Assembly (NCBI RefSeq): GCF_014705615.1
Contig: NZ_JACXJA010000019.1
Coordinates: forward strand, 62,001 to 126,000
Length of the DNA: 64,000 nt
DNA from: Paenibacillus oceani
GTDB lineage: Bacteria > Bacillota > Bacilli > Paenibacillales > NBRC-103111
Direction: 5' to 3'
The notes beneath the pieces are model-generated. The model saw only the letters and a list, made by a program, of their open reading frames with translations, was not told where the DNA came from and ran no database searches. Shown here piece after piece: positions 8,235-16,379 of the stretch. A program made the translations under genes and the position numbers. The number at the start of each line of letters is the position of its first letter. The first letter of the stretch is position 1.

Positions 8235-8987
8235 ATGGCTGAGACGAAGACGATTAGACTGCAAGTCACCCGTCAGGACGGCCCGGATTCGAAGCCGTAT
8301 ACGGAAGAATTCGAAATTCCATACCGTCCGAACATGAACGTCATCAGCGCGCTCATGGAAATTCAGCGGAATCCGAAAAATGCCGGCGGTTCCAAAACGA
8401 CGCCGGTATGCTGGGAGTCCAACTGTCTGGAGGAAGTATGCGGCGCCTGCTCGATGGTCATTAACGGCAAGCCCCGCCAGGCTTGCTCGGCGCTGATCGA
8501 CAAGCTGGAGCAGCCGGTTCGCGTCGCTCCGATGAGCACGTTCCCGGTCGTGCGCGACCTCGTCATCGACCGCCAGCGGATGTTTAATGCGCTCAAGCGC
8601 GTAAAAGCGTGGATTCCGATCGACGGCACGTACGATCTCGGACCAGGTCCGCGGATGGCGGAATCGAAGCGCCAATGGGCTTACGAGCTGTCCAAATGTA
8701 TGACCTGCGGCGTCTGCCTCGAAGCGTGCCCGAACGTCAACGACCGTTCTGACTTTATCGGACCGGCGCCGTTGTCCCAGGTACGCCTGTTCAACGCTCA
8801 TCCGACAGGAGAGATGAACAAGGAAGAACGTCTCGACACGCTGATGGAATCCGGCGGCATCGAAGGCTGCGGCAACTCGCAAAACTGCGTCCGCTCCTGC
8901 CCGAAAGGCATCCCGCTTACGACTTCGATCGCGGCGCTTAACGGTGACACGACGAAACAGCTGTTCAAAAAATGGCTCGGCATGTAA
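8235..8987 (+). CDS. sdhB: Succinate dehydrogenase iron-sulfur subunit
   Basis: SdhB passes electrons from FAD to the heme anchor through three Fe-S clusters. CWESNCLEEVCGACSMVING with a later Cys (PRQAC) forms the N-terminal [2Fe-2S] site. CMTCGVCLEACPNV and CGNSQNCVRSCPKGIP form the C-terminal [4Fe-4S] and [3Fe-4S] sites. The length of 250 residues is normal for the family. ATG 8235 follows GGTGGTCACTGATC at the end of sdhA. The gene is last in the operon and is followed by a strong terminator. Confidence 0.97.
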   Translation: MAETKTIRLQVTRQDGPDSKPYTEEFEIPYRPNMNVISALMEIQRNPKNAGGSKTTPVCWESNCLEEVCGACSMVINGKPRQACSALIDKLEQPVRVAPMSTFPVVRDLVIDRQRMFNALKRVKAWIPIDGTYDLGPGPRMAESKRQWAYELSKCMTCGVCLEACPNVNDRSDFIGPAPLSQVRLFNAHPTGEMNKEERLDTLMESGGIEGCGNSQNCVRSCPKGIPLTTSIAALNGDTTKQLFKKWLGM

Positions 8988-9034
8988 GACGGATGCTCCG
9001 TCTGGCCCGGCCTTCATAGATTGGCATGGCAGAG

Positions 9035-9076
9035 AACCTCTGATCACCGGCAGTTGCGGTGGTTGGAGGTTTTTTT
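9035..9076 (+). terminator. Terminator of sdhCAB
   Basis: A 15-bp stem with three G-T pairs (9035-9049 with 9057-9071: AACCTC...CACCG and CGGTG...GAGGTT) is followed by seven T. Confidence 0.85.
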
Positions 9077-9164
9077 GCTTATCGTGCTGGTATGTGTCGT
9101 GCGACGCAGGCCGTTTATCGCGGCATCTCAAATGTCCCCCGATTTGGGGCAGGAGGGAACCGTA

Positions 9165-9400
9165 TAAGAGCGGTTTGTAACCTCAATTTTGCCCGAAAAC
9201 TTGCTTGGGCACGAATTAAGAGCGGTTTGGAGCCGCTAATATCCTCGAAAAGGAAGGGTGCAGACGCTGCCCGTGGCTGAAATAAGCGGTACAAACCGCT
9301 TCTATTCATCTCTGTCCTCCTCATATGCCGAATATAGAGGGCGCCAGAGACTCTTATTGTACTGAAGCCCGCACGTATGAGCGGCGCGATCAACGAAGTA
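9165..9400. repeat. Dispersed intergenic repeat, copy 1
   Basis: This non-coding block shares ordered motifs with 28851-29075 and 57074-57227: AAGAGCGGTTTG...CCGCT, then GGCTGAAATAAG.GGT.CAAA, then CCGCTTCTATTCATCTCT, with CTCTTATTG and GCGGCG.GATCAACG near the end. The AGCGGTTTG and CAAACCGCT elements are inverted relative to one another, so the unit can fold. No ORF or transposase is present. The remaining gap to the next gene (to 9613) has A/T-rich DNA including the 12-bp palindrome ATTATATATAAT at 9556-9567, a possible promoter or operator site. Confidence 0.7.
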
Positions 9401-9613
9401 AAAGTGAAGGGGCTTGCAGGAGCGATGCTTTCACAGAAAACCATCCTCTTGCGGTTTTTTTCATTCAATTGACAGGTCACGCGGAGGCTGTGAAGCCTGC
9501 CGGATATCGACTCCCGCCCGATGTCCGGATGGTCTCAAAAAAGAATTGCGTTGTCATTATATATAATGTATTGTGTATATTATATGGAACATAGCCTTCG
9601 GGAGGGGTTTCCT

Positions 9614-11743
9614 TTGAGCGAGAAACAGTACGAGTTCCGCAGAAGACTGGAAGAGGTACATAAGCCCAACCGGCGCGATCCGGAAGCGTTGCCCGGTGAG
9701 GACGAGCTGGAGATTGACGGGAGCTGGCAGATCGTCATCCCTTCGTTCGCAAGTCCGCAGTTGCTGCATGTGGCGAAAGATTTGCAGGATTATTTTTTTA
9801 CCAGCATGGGCGTATCGGTATTGCTTCGGCGCGTGGAGCGGATCGAAGAGGTTGCGTCCACCGGCAAGCAAGTGATCGTCCTGGCCGCGAAGGCGGAGCT
9901 TCCCGGAGTCGGTCATGCGCTGACGAAGACTCGGAGTTATCGTATCGTAGCGGAACGCGAGCGGATCGTCGTCTGCGGCAACGAGGACCGGGGAACCGGT
10001 CAAGGAAGCTACTTTCTGGAAGATGTGATGAATCTGCGCGAGGCGCCGTTCGTCCGTCTCCAGGATCTGACCCGCGAGCCGTTGTTTTCCCCGCGGATGA
10101 TCCATTCGGGATGGGGACTCGATCATTTCCCGGATGCTCACCTGAACGCGATGGCGCATGCCGGCATCGACGCGATCCTCGTGTTCGTGAAAGGGATCGA
10201 CGAGACGCCGTTCGGCTATCAGGACTTCAATCATACGATCGATCGTGCGGAACTGTTTGGACTCGACGTGTATATGTACAGCTATGTGGCCAGCCGCAAA
10301 CACCCGGAGGACGAGGACGCGCTCGACTATTACGAAAGCACCTACGGCCGGATACTGGAGAAATATTCCCGGTTCAAAGGCATTATTTTCGTCGGCGAAT
10401 CGTGCGAGTTTCCGAGCAAGGACCCGAACACGACCGGCATGCTCCGGCTGGAATGGCCGAAAGACAAGCCGCGGACGAAGCCGAGCCCGGGCTGGTGGCC
10501 GTGTTACGACTATCCGCAATGGCTGGAGATGATCAAGAAAGTTACCCGCAAGCACAATCCCGAGCTTGACATCGTGTTCTGGACGTACAATTGGGGCTAC
10601 GTCGGCGAGGAGCAGCGGTTGAAGCTGATCGAATCGCTGCCGACGGATATTACGCTGATGGCTACGTTTGAGATGTTCGAAGTGTATGAAAAAGATGGAG
10701 TGACGTTCCGCTGTGCGGATTATACGGCTTCCTTCGAAGGGCCGGGCAAATATTTTGCCAGCGAAGCCAAAGCGGCGCATGACCGGGGAATCCGTCTGTA
10801 TACGATGGCGAATACCGGAGGGCTTACCTGGGATATCGGAGTTATTCCGTATGAGCCGATCCCGTACCAATGGGCGCGCCGACATGCGGGCTTGCTGCGG
10901 TCGAGACGGGACTGGGGACTAGCGGGACTTATGGAGTCGCATCATTTCGGCTGGTGGCCTTCTTTCGTCAGCGATCTGACCAAATGGGCGTACTGGAGCC
11001 CGTCCCCTTTGCAGGAGGAGACGTTTGCGGCCGTGGCCCGGCGCGACTTCAGCGAACAGGCGGTGCCGCTTGTGCTGGAAGCCTGGAGGCACTGGAGCGA
11101 GGGAATTCGGCATATTATTCCGAGCAATTACGACCAGTACGGTCCGTTTCGGATCGGTCCGTCCTATCCGCTTGTTTTTCGCGAAAAGGTAGAAATTCCG
11201 GCGGCCTGGTACGCCCATTTCGGCAATCAGATTATCGCTCCGAATTATGGGCAGGGAAACGAGCTCGAGTCCTATAAACGGGTCGATACGGAGATCCGAA
11301 GCTTGCAGCAGATGGCCTCGCTGTGGGAGCAAGGCAACGCGAGCATCGAACGGGCGCTGGAGCAAACTCCGCCGCGGAAGCGGGAGGAAGGCATGCTGCT
11401 GCTGAACTTGAACCGGTTTATTCACCGCACCGTCTTGACCGGCATTCACACGAAGGTGTGGTGGAAGCTGCGGCATCAGCTGCTGAACAACACGGATCAG
11501 GCGCAAACGGCGGTGTTGCTGGAACAGCTGGAGCAAGTAGCGCTGCAGGAGATTGCCAACGCGGAGGCGACGATCCCGCTCGTGGAAGCCGATTCGCGTC
11601 TCGGCTGGGAGCCGAGCATGGAGTATATGACCGATCCGGAACATCTGCGCTGGAAGATCGCCCAGGTGCGGAGGGTGCTTGAGCATGAACTGCCTAATTA
11701 TCGTGAGGGGTTAGGGAACAGTAGTATGTTCGCTAGTTCTTGA
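9614..11743 (+). CDS. Cytoplasmic glycoside-hydrolase-like protein (GH20/GH67-type N-terminal fold plus TIM-barrel-like region)
   Basis: A 709-residue protein without signal peptide. TTG 9614 is chosen because GGGAGGGG sits 7 nt upstream; the frame stays open to 9521. Residues about 20-145 (DGSWQIVIPS, LLHVAKDLQDYFFTSMGVSV, VVCGNEDRGTGQGSYFLEDV) look like the alpha/beta domain that precedes the barrel in GH20, GH67 and GH84 enzymes. The following 450 residues (FSPRMIHSGWGLDHFPDAHL, FKGIIFVGESCEFPS, IVFWTYNWGYVGEEQ, GLMESHHFGWWPS) have the Trp/Tyr and Asp/Glu-rich look of a sugar-cleaving barrel. I cannot name a family or catalytic acid with certainty. The gene stands alone with its own terminator, so an intracellular oligosaccharide is the likely substrate. 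Confidence 0.55.
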   Translation: MSEKQYEFRRRLEEVHKPNRRDPEALPGEDELEIDGSWQIVIPSFASPQLLHVAKDLQDYFFTSMGVSVLLRRVERIEEVASTGKQVIVLAAKAELPGVGHALTKTRSYRIVAERERIVVCGNEDRGTGQGSYFLEDVMNLREAPFVRLQDLTREPLFSPRMIHSGWGLDHFPDAHLNAMAHAGIDAILVFVKGIDETPFGYQDFNHTIDRAELFGLDVYMYSYVASRKHPEDEDALDYYESTYGRILEKYSRFKGIIFVGESCEFPSKDPNTTGMLRLEWPKDKPRTKPSPGWWPCYDYPQWLEMIKKVTRKHNPELDIVFWTYNWGYVGEEQRLKLIESLPTDITLMATFEMFEVYEKDGVTFRCADYTASFEGPGKYFASEAKAAHDRGIRLYTMANTGGLTWDIGVIPYEPIPYQWARRHAGLLRSRRDWGLAGLMESHHFGWWPSFVSDLTKWAYWSPSPLQEETFAAVARRDFSEQAVPLVLEAWRHWSEGIRHIIPSNYDQYGPFRIGPSYPLVFREKVEIPAAWYAHFGNQIIAPNYGQGNELESYKRVDTEIRSLQQMASLWEQGNASIERALEQTPPRKREEGMLLLNLNRFIHRTVLTGIHTKVWWKLRHQLLNNTDQAQTAVLLEQLEQVALQEIANAEATIPLVEADSRLGWEPSMEYMTDPEHLRWKIAQVRRVLEHELPNYREGLGNSSMFASS

Positions 11744-11772
11744 GTCATTGATTAATGGTTGAATGAATGCGG

Positions 11773-11811
11773 GCCGCTATGTCTCTTTACGGGGATTTAG
11801 CGGCTTGTTTG
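11773..11811 (+). terminator. Terminator after the glycoside-hydrolase-like gene
   Basis: GCCGCTA (11773-11779) pairs with TAGCGGC (11798-11804), followed by TTGTTTGTG. The loop of 18 nt is long and the T run is interrupted. Confidence 0.55.
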
Positions 11812-11948
11812 TGATATTGGAGGTACACATCGATTTTGGAATGGGATGTTATGATTCAGCGAATTATTAGGGATTGTCGGATTATGCCGAAAATGAGAAA
11901 ATAAAATGAGTATAGAAATAAGGGAGAAGATTTAATGAAAGGATCAGA

Positions 11949-14900
11949 ATGAGAACTACCGGAACAAGGTATAGATATAAGCGATTGTTGCTGCCTGCCC
12001 TTATTTTACTTTTTACGATTACGGCTTTAGCCGCAATCGTGTATCCGTCGACCAAACTGAAACCGTCCGGGCCAATACCGAAAATCTCGGAGGGTGTGCT
12101 GGATTTGACTGACTGGGACGAAGATCGGGACGGGACGGTGAAACTGTCGGGAGACTGGGCTTTTTATTGGAATCGATTACTTTACGATCGCGATGTGGCG
12201 GATGGCGGTTCTTCAGCGAAGCCGGACGGTTATTTTGCCGTTCCGAATGTGTGGAACAACTACAAAATAAACGAAAAATCGCTCCCCGGCTACGGATACG
12301 CCACTTATCGGCTTCAGGTCAAACTGAGAGAGGCGCCGAAAGAGATGGCACTGAATATTCCCACCTTATCGACGGCATATCGGGTCATGATCGACGGAGA
12401 AACGGTTGCCGTTGGCGGTCAAGTCGCCGAAACAAGCCTTTGGGCTGAAGCGGATTATGCGCCGCAAACCGTCGTCTTTCAACCATCTGCCGCTGAGTTT
12501 GACATCATCGTTCAAATTTCCAACTTTTTGTACGCCCGCGGCGGGATGTGGTACGAGCTGGAACTCGGTACGGATCGGCAGATCGCCATTTTGAACCGGG
12601 GAGAATACGGAATGGACATGATCGTTTTAGGCAGCGCATTTATGATCGGCATCTACCATTTCGTTATCTATCTGTTCCGGCGGACGAACCGCTCGGCTCT
12701 CTATTTCAGCATTTGCTGTCTCTTTGTTGTGCTTCGGATGCTGGTGGTAGACGAGCTTTATATCACGTTTCCGTTCCCGGATATTCCGGTCCGTCTCCTT
12801 ATTTCGCTTGAGTATCTGACCTATTATGGCGGGGTCCTGTTAACAGCTCTATTTATTCGCGAGTTATACCCTCTGGAGTTTCGGTGGCGATATGTTAATG
12901 CGGTTATCGGGATTGCTGGCGCTTTTCTGCTTGGCGCCTTCGTTTTTCCGGCAGAGGTCTATACGCAATGGATCGTCTTCTTCCATTATTTCGCTTTCCT
13001 CTGCTGCTTATATTTCATTTCCGGCATCGTCCTGGCGGTCGGACGGAAGCGCGAAGGGGCCCTGCTGCAACTGGTTGGCGTGTTGTTGTTTATACTGACG
13101 ATGATCCACGATATTTTGTACAACGCAAACCTGATTCAATGGATCGACAATCAGATGGTTCCGTTTGGCATGTTTTTGCTCATTTTTATTGAAGCCGCGG
13201 AATTGGCCCGGCGATTTTCAAACGCTTACCGGACCATTGAAACGATGTCGGCCAAACTCGTATCCGTGGACAAGCTCAAGGATGAATTTCTGGCTAATAC
13301 TTCCCATGAGCTGAAAACGCCAATCCACGGTGTAATGAATTTATCGCAATCGGTTCTGGACAAAGCTTCGGATCGGCTAACGTTGGCGGAAGCGGAAAAT
13401 TTGAAAACAGTCGTATCGGTTTCGCGGAGGTTGTCCCATCTCATTAACGATATTCTCGATTGGTCCAAACTGAAAAACAAAGAAATAGCTCTAAGGCGAA
13501 AAGCGGTCGGATTGCAGCCTCTCGTAAGCGTTGTACTGGACATGTTTCGTCACCTTGCCGGAGGGAAGCCAGTCGTATTTGTCGATCAATTACCGAAAGA
13601 TCTGCCAGACGCGGATGCCGATGAAGATAGACTGACGCAGATTTTGTATAATTTGATCGGCAATGCGGTCAAGTTTACTTCGGAAGGCGAGATCGGAGTT
13701 AGCGCCCGGGAGCAGGACGGCTGGATTGAAATTTCCGTCCGCGATACCGGCATCGGAATCCCCCAGAACATGAGGGGCATTATTTTTGAATCGTTCGAGC
13801 AAACAGGCAAAGCAATTGCAGCGGAATATGGAGGTACGGGCCTAGGACTCAGTATTACCAAAAGGCTTGTCGAGCTGCATGGCGGGAAGCTTGGCGTGGA
13901 ATCGGTCGAGGGCATCGGATCGGTCTTTACTTTCACCGTTCCGGCAATGGCCGGGACGCGTCCTCGCCTGAACTCCCCTCTTCCACCCCTTGCCGGTGAT
14001 CGGCTAAGGGCCATGTCGGAGCTGTCCGTCAGCTCCGACATGGCTGCAGAACCCGCAAACTCTAAACGTGATTCGATACCGCTGGAAAGGGAGAGCGAAT
14101 ACACGATACTTGTTGCGGATGACGACCCTGTCAACCGGCAGGTGCTGATTAGCCTCCTTTCGGACGGCAATTGTTCGGTCGTCGCCGCAAGCGACGGGAT
14201 CGAAGCGATTGATGCACTGCAGCGCCGACGATTTGATCTCGCGGTTATTGACTTGATGATGCCCGGCAAGTCCGGATACGAAGTTTGCCGAAGCATCCGC
14301 GAACGTTTTTCGTTATCCGAATTGCCTGTACTGCTGCTAACGGCACGAAATCAGTCGGAGGATATTTTGACCGCTTTTCAAGCCGGGGTCAACGATTTTG
14401 TAAGCAAGCCGGTGGAATCCGGCGAACTGAAAGCGCGCATCCGGACGCTGCTGGAACTCAAAACATCCGCGGCCGAAATGGTCCATTCCGAAATGGCCTT
14501 TCTGCAGGCCCAGATCAAGCCGCACTTTTTGTTCAACGCCCTTACGACGATCATGTCCGTCAGTTATACGGATGTCGATAAAGCTCAAGAACTGCTCGGC
14601 AGTCTGAGCGAATATTTGCGGAACAGCTTTGACTTTCATAATCGCGAGAAACTTGTCCCACTTCGCAAGGAGCTTCAGCTAATAGAATCCTACTTAAAAA
14701 TCGAGCATGCCCGATTCGGCAACCGCCTCGAAACGGTGCTGAATATGGAAGCAGATACTGGTACTCTCGTCCCCCCGCTCGTAATTCAGCCTATCGTGGA
14801 GAATGCCGTCAGGCACGGGGCCATGGGTCAGGCGAGGGGCGGTACCGTCAAGGTTTCGATCAAGAGCTGCCCGGATCATATCGAAGTTATCGTGACCGAC

Positions 14901-15086
14901 GATGGTCCGGGCATGCCGCAGGAAAAGTTGGCTATGCTGAAGGAGCAAAGAATCGATCTTGGCGGAGTAGGTCTCCTCAACATTGAAAGACGCTTGCTGA
15001 ATATGTACGGTCAAGGCCTGGAAATCGCAAGTCGCGCGGGGCAAGGAACCTCGGTCACCTTGCGCATCCCGGAAAGGAGCAACTGA
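11949..15086 (+). CDS. Hybrid sensor histidine kinase: 7TMR-DISM, HisKA, HATPase, REC, then LytS-type kinase
   Basis: This 1045-residue membrane sensor has two kinase modules. After one N-terminal helix (about 17-37) comes an extracellular beta-sandwich like the 7TMR-DISM ligand domain (LSGDWAFYWNRLL, GYGYATYRLQV), then seven helices (about 220-420). The first kinase has the phospho-acceptor SHELKTP with His453, and N and G boxes in LIGNAVKFTSEG, DTGIGIP and GGTGLGLSI. A receiver domain has Asp768 in VIDLMMPGKSG and a Lys in VSKPVE. The second kinase starts at QIKPHFLFNAL (His859) and ends with QPIVENAVRHG and the DDGPGMP ATP lid, the LytS/YesM type. The response regulator starts 5 bases downstream. 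It is clearly paralogous to the kinase at 41280. Confidence 0.92.
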   Translation: MRTTGTRYRYKRLLLPALILLFTITALAAIVYPSTKLKPSGPIPKISEGVLDLTDWDEDRDGTVKLSGDWAFYWNRLLYDRDVADGGSSAKPDGYFAVPNVWNNYKINEKSLPGYGYATYRLQVKLREAPKEMALNIPTLSTAYRVMIDGETVAVGGQVAETSLWAEADYAPQTVVFQPSAAEFDIIVQISNFLYARGGMWYELELGTDRQIAILNRGEYGMDMIVLGSAFMIGIYHFVIYLFRRTNRSALYFSICCLFVVLRMLVVDELYITFPFPDIPVRLLISLEYLTYYGGVLLTALFIRELYPLEFRWRYVNAVIGIAGAFLLGAFVFPAEVYTQWIVFFHYFAFLCCLYFISGIVLAVGRKREGALLQLVGVLLFILTMIHDILYNANLIQWIDNQMVPFGMFLLIFIEAAELARRFSNAYRTIETMSAKLVSVDKLKDEFLANTSHELKTPIHGVMNLSQSVLDKASDRLTLAEAENLKTVVSVSRRLSHLINDILDWSKLKNKEIALRRKAVGLQPLVSVVLDMFRHLAGGKPVVFVDQLPKDLPDADADEDRLTQILYNLIGNAVKFTSEGEIGVSAREQDGWIEISVRDTGIGIPQNMRGIIFESFEQTGKAIAAEYGGTGLGLSITKRLVELHGGKLGVESVEGIGSVFTFTVPAMAGTRPRLNSPLPPLAGDRLRAMSELSVSSDMAAEPANSKRDSIPLERESEYTILVADDDPVNRQVLISLLSDGNCSVVAASDGIEAIDALQRRRFDLAVIDLMMPGKSGYEVCRSIRERFSLSELPVLLLTARNQSEDILTAFQAGVNDFVSKPVESGELKARIRTLLELKTSAAEMVHSEMAFLQAQIKPHFLFNALTTIMSVSYTDVDKAQELLGSLSEYLRNSFDFHNREKLVPLRKELQLIESYLKIEHARFGNRLETVLNMEADTGTLVPPLVIQPIVENAVRHGAMGQARGGTVKVSIKSCPDHIEVIVTDDGPGMPQEKLAMLKEQRIDLGGVGLLNIERRLLNMYGQGLEIASRAGQGTSVTLRIPERSN

Positions 15087-15091
15087 CATCT

Positions 15092-16048
15092 ATGTTGCGA
15101 GTTGTATTGGTTGACGACGAGGAACCGGCTATCCGTTTATTGGAAATACGGCTTGGGACTTATAAGGGGGTGATAGTCGCGGGAACGTTTATGGACGCCG
15201 AAGAAGCCATGGAGGCGATTCGCAAGGGAGGCATCGATGCCGTATTTCTGGATATTCATATGCCGGGAATCAATGGTATGGTTGCGTCGGAGATCATTAC
15301 TGGGGCTTTCCCGGACATTGATATCATTTTTGTCACGGCTTTTGAACAGTATGCGATCGAAGCATTCGAAAGGAATGCGGTTGATTATGTGCTCAAGCCC
15401 CCCGTGCCGGGAAGGCTGGATATGACGATCGAACGATTGCTGTGGCGGCAAAAGGCCCGCCGAAACGAAGTCGCGGTTATAGGAAATGCTGTGGCCCTGC
15501 CCTTTAAGGAGCAAGCCGGCGAATCGGCATTATATTGTTTCGGGCGGTTTAGGTGGGTTGTTGACGGGCGAGAGGGAGAACCTGTCAAATGGAGAAGAAC
15601 GAAAGATCGCGAGCTAATGGCCTATTTAACTCATAACCGAAACTCCTTTGTACCGAAGGAAACGTTGCTTGAAGCATTATGGCCCGGTGCCGATCCGGAG
15701 CAAAGCACAGCCTACTTATATACTTGCTTCCATCATATAAGAAAGTTGATGAAGAGGTTCGGCTGCCGCGAAACTTTGGAATCCGGCACCGACGGCTACC
15801 AGCTCTTGCCGAATCAAGCGATTTCTTGCTTGCAGCGTGCGCTGCAAGTGAATCCGTTCCCGGACGATCTTAATGAGACTTTGTTGACGGCTTATGCCCA
15901 AGCGGGCGACAGGTACGCCATGATCCGCCATTATACACAATTTGTTAACTTGCTTCATGTCGAATTGGACATTCGGCCGATGGAATCCACTGTGCGACTT
16001 TATCAGCATTACAGTGAAGGCAGTGCGTTCTTCGAAGCTTCCACATAA
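15092..16048 (+). CDS. Response regulator with REC, winged-helix-like and shortened BTAD domain
   Basis: A 318-residue cytoplasmic partner of the preceding kinase. REC covers residues 1-120 with VDDEE, Asp54 in FLDIHMPGING, Thr in FVTAFEQYA and Lys in VLKPPV. Residues about 155-240 resemble the OmpR-like DNA-binding domain of SARP/BTAD regulators (KDRELMAYLTHNRNSFVPKE, TLLEALWPGADPEQ, HHIRKLMKRFG). The C-terminus (LNETLLTAYAQAGDRYAMIR, HYTQFVNLLHVELDIRP) is the distal part of a BTAD helical repeat. Against its paralog at 44398 about 50-70 residues between the two are missing, which removes the first half of BTAD in frame. ATG 15092 follows GAAAGGAGC. It overlaps nothing and ends the operon. 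Confidence 0.88.
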   Translation: MLRVVLVDDEEPAIRLLEIRLGTYKGVIVAGTFMDAEEAMEAIRKGGIDAVFLDIHMPGINGMVASEIITGAFPDIDIIFVTAFEQYAIEAFERNAVDYVLKPPVPGRLDMTIERLLWRQKARRNEVAVIGNAVALPFKEQAGESALYCFGRFRWVVDGREGEPVKWRRTKDRELMAYLTHNRNSFVPKETLLEALWPGADPEQSTAYLYTCFHHIRKLMKRFGCRETLESGTDGYQLLPNQAISCLQRALQVNPFPDDLNETLLTAYAQAGDRYAMIRHYTQFVNLLHVELDIRPMESTVRLYQHYSEGSAFFEAST

Positions 16049-16379
16049 ACCGGTTCTTCATGTGGTTAGAAATTAATTAGTTTGTCCTGTTATGATGAAA
16101 CATGTCGGTTGGTCCCGAAGTATCTGTAGGAAGGAAGACTTATACTTCCATGAAATCGAGATCTCATGGTTGGCAGACGAAGTGCTAACTCGCTCGATTT
16201 GTTTAAAAAACCGTTGCTGCGATGATCCGGAGGTGATTTGCCATCCTACAATCCGTCGTTCGGATTTGGCTGATTTCGGCGGCCAAAAGGCAGATTCGCA
16301 TCCGAGAGGAGGCCGGAAAAATCGCAAACGGATAAATGACTTTTGCAAACTATCATCATGTAGGAGGTTCCAAACGATA
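16049..16379 (+). other. Region between response regulator and SLH-collagen gene
   Basis: No gene is supported here, although the SLH frame stays open back to 16092. GGAAG-7 nt-CTTCC near 16133-16149 is a small inverted repeat that could be a regulator site. TAGGAGGT just before 16380 is the ribosome binding site of the next gene. I could not match the 5' region to a known riboswitch class. Confidence 0.3.

Noticed and set aside
9557-10885. 442-residue minus-strand ORF opposite the GH-like gene
   Set aside because: Arg/His/Val/Leu-rich shadow without a start signal.
16230-16360. Possible c-di-GMP riboswitch before the SLH gene
   Set aside because: Only short stretches resemble the class; the conserved core blocks are absent.
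16092-16379. N-terminal extension of the SLH-collagen protein
   Set aside because: It would put 96 polar residues before the signal peptide; TAGGAGGT marks the start at 16380.
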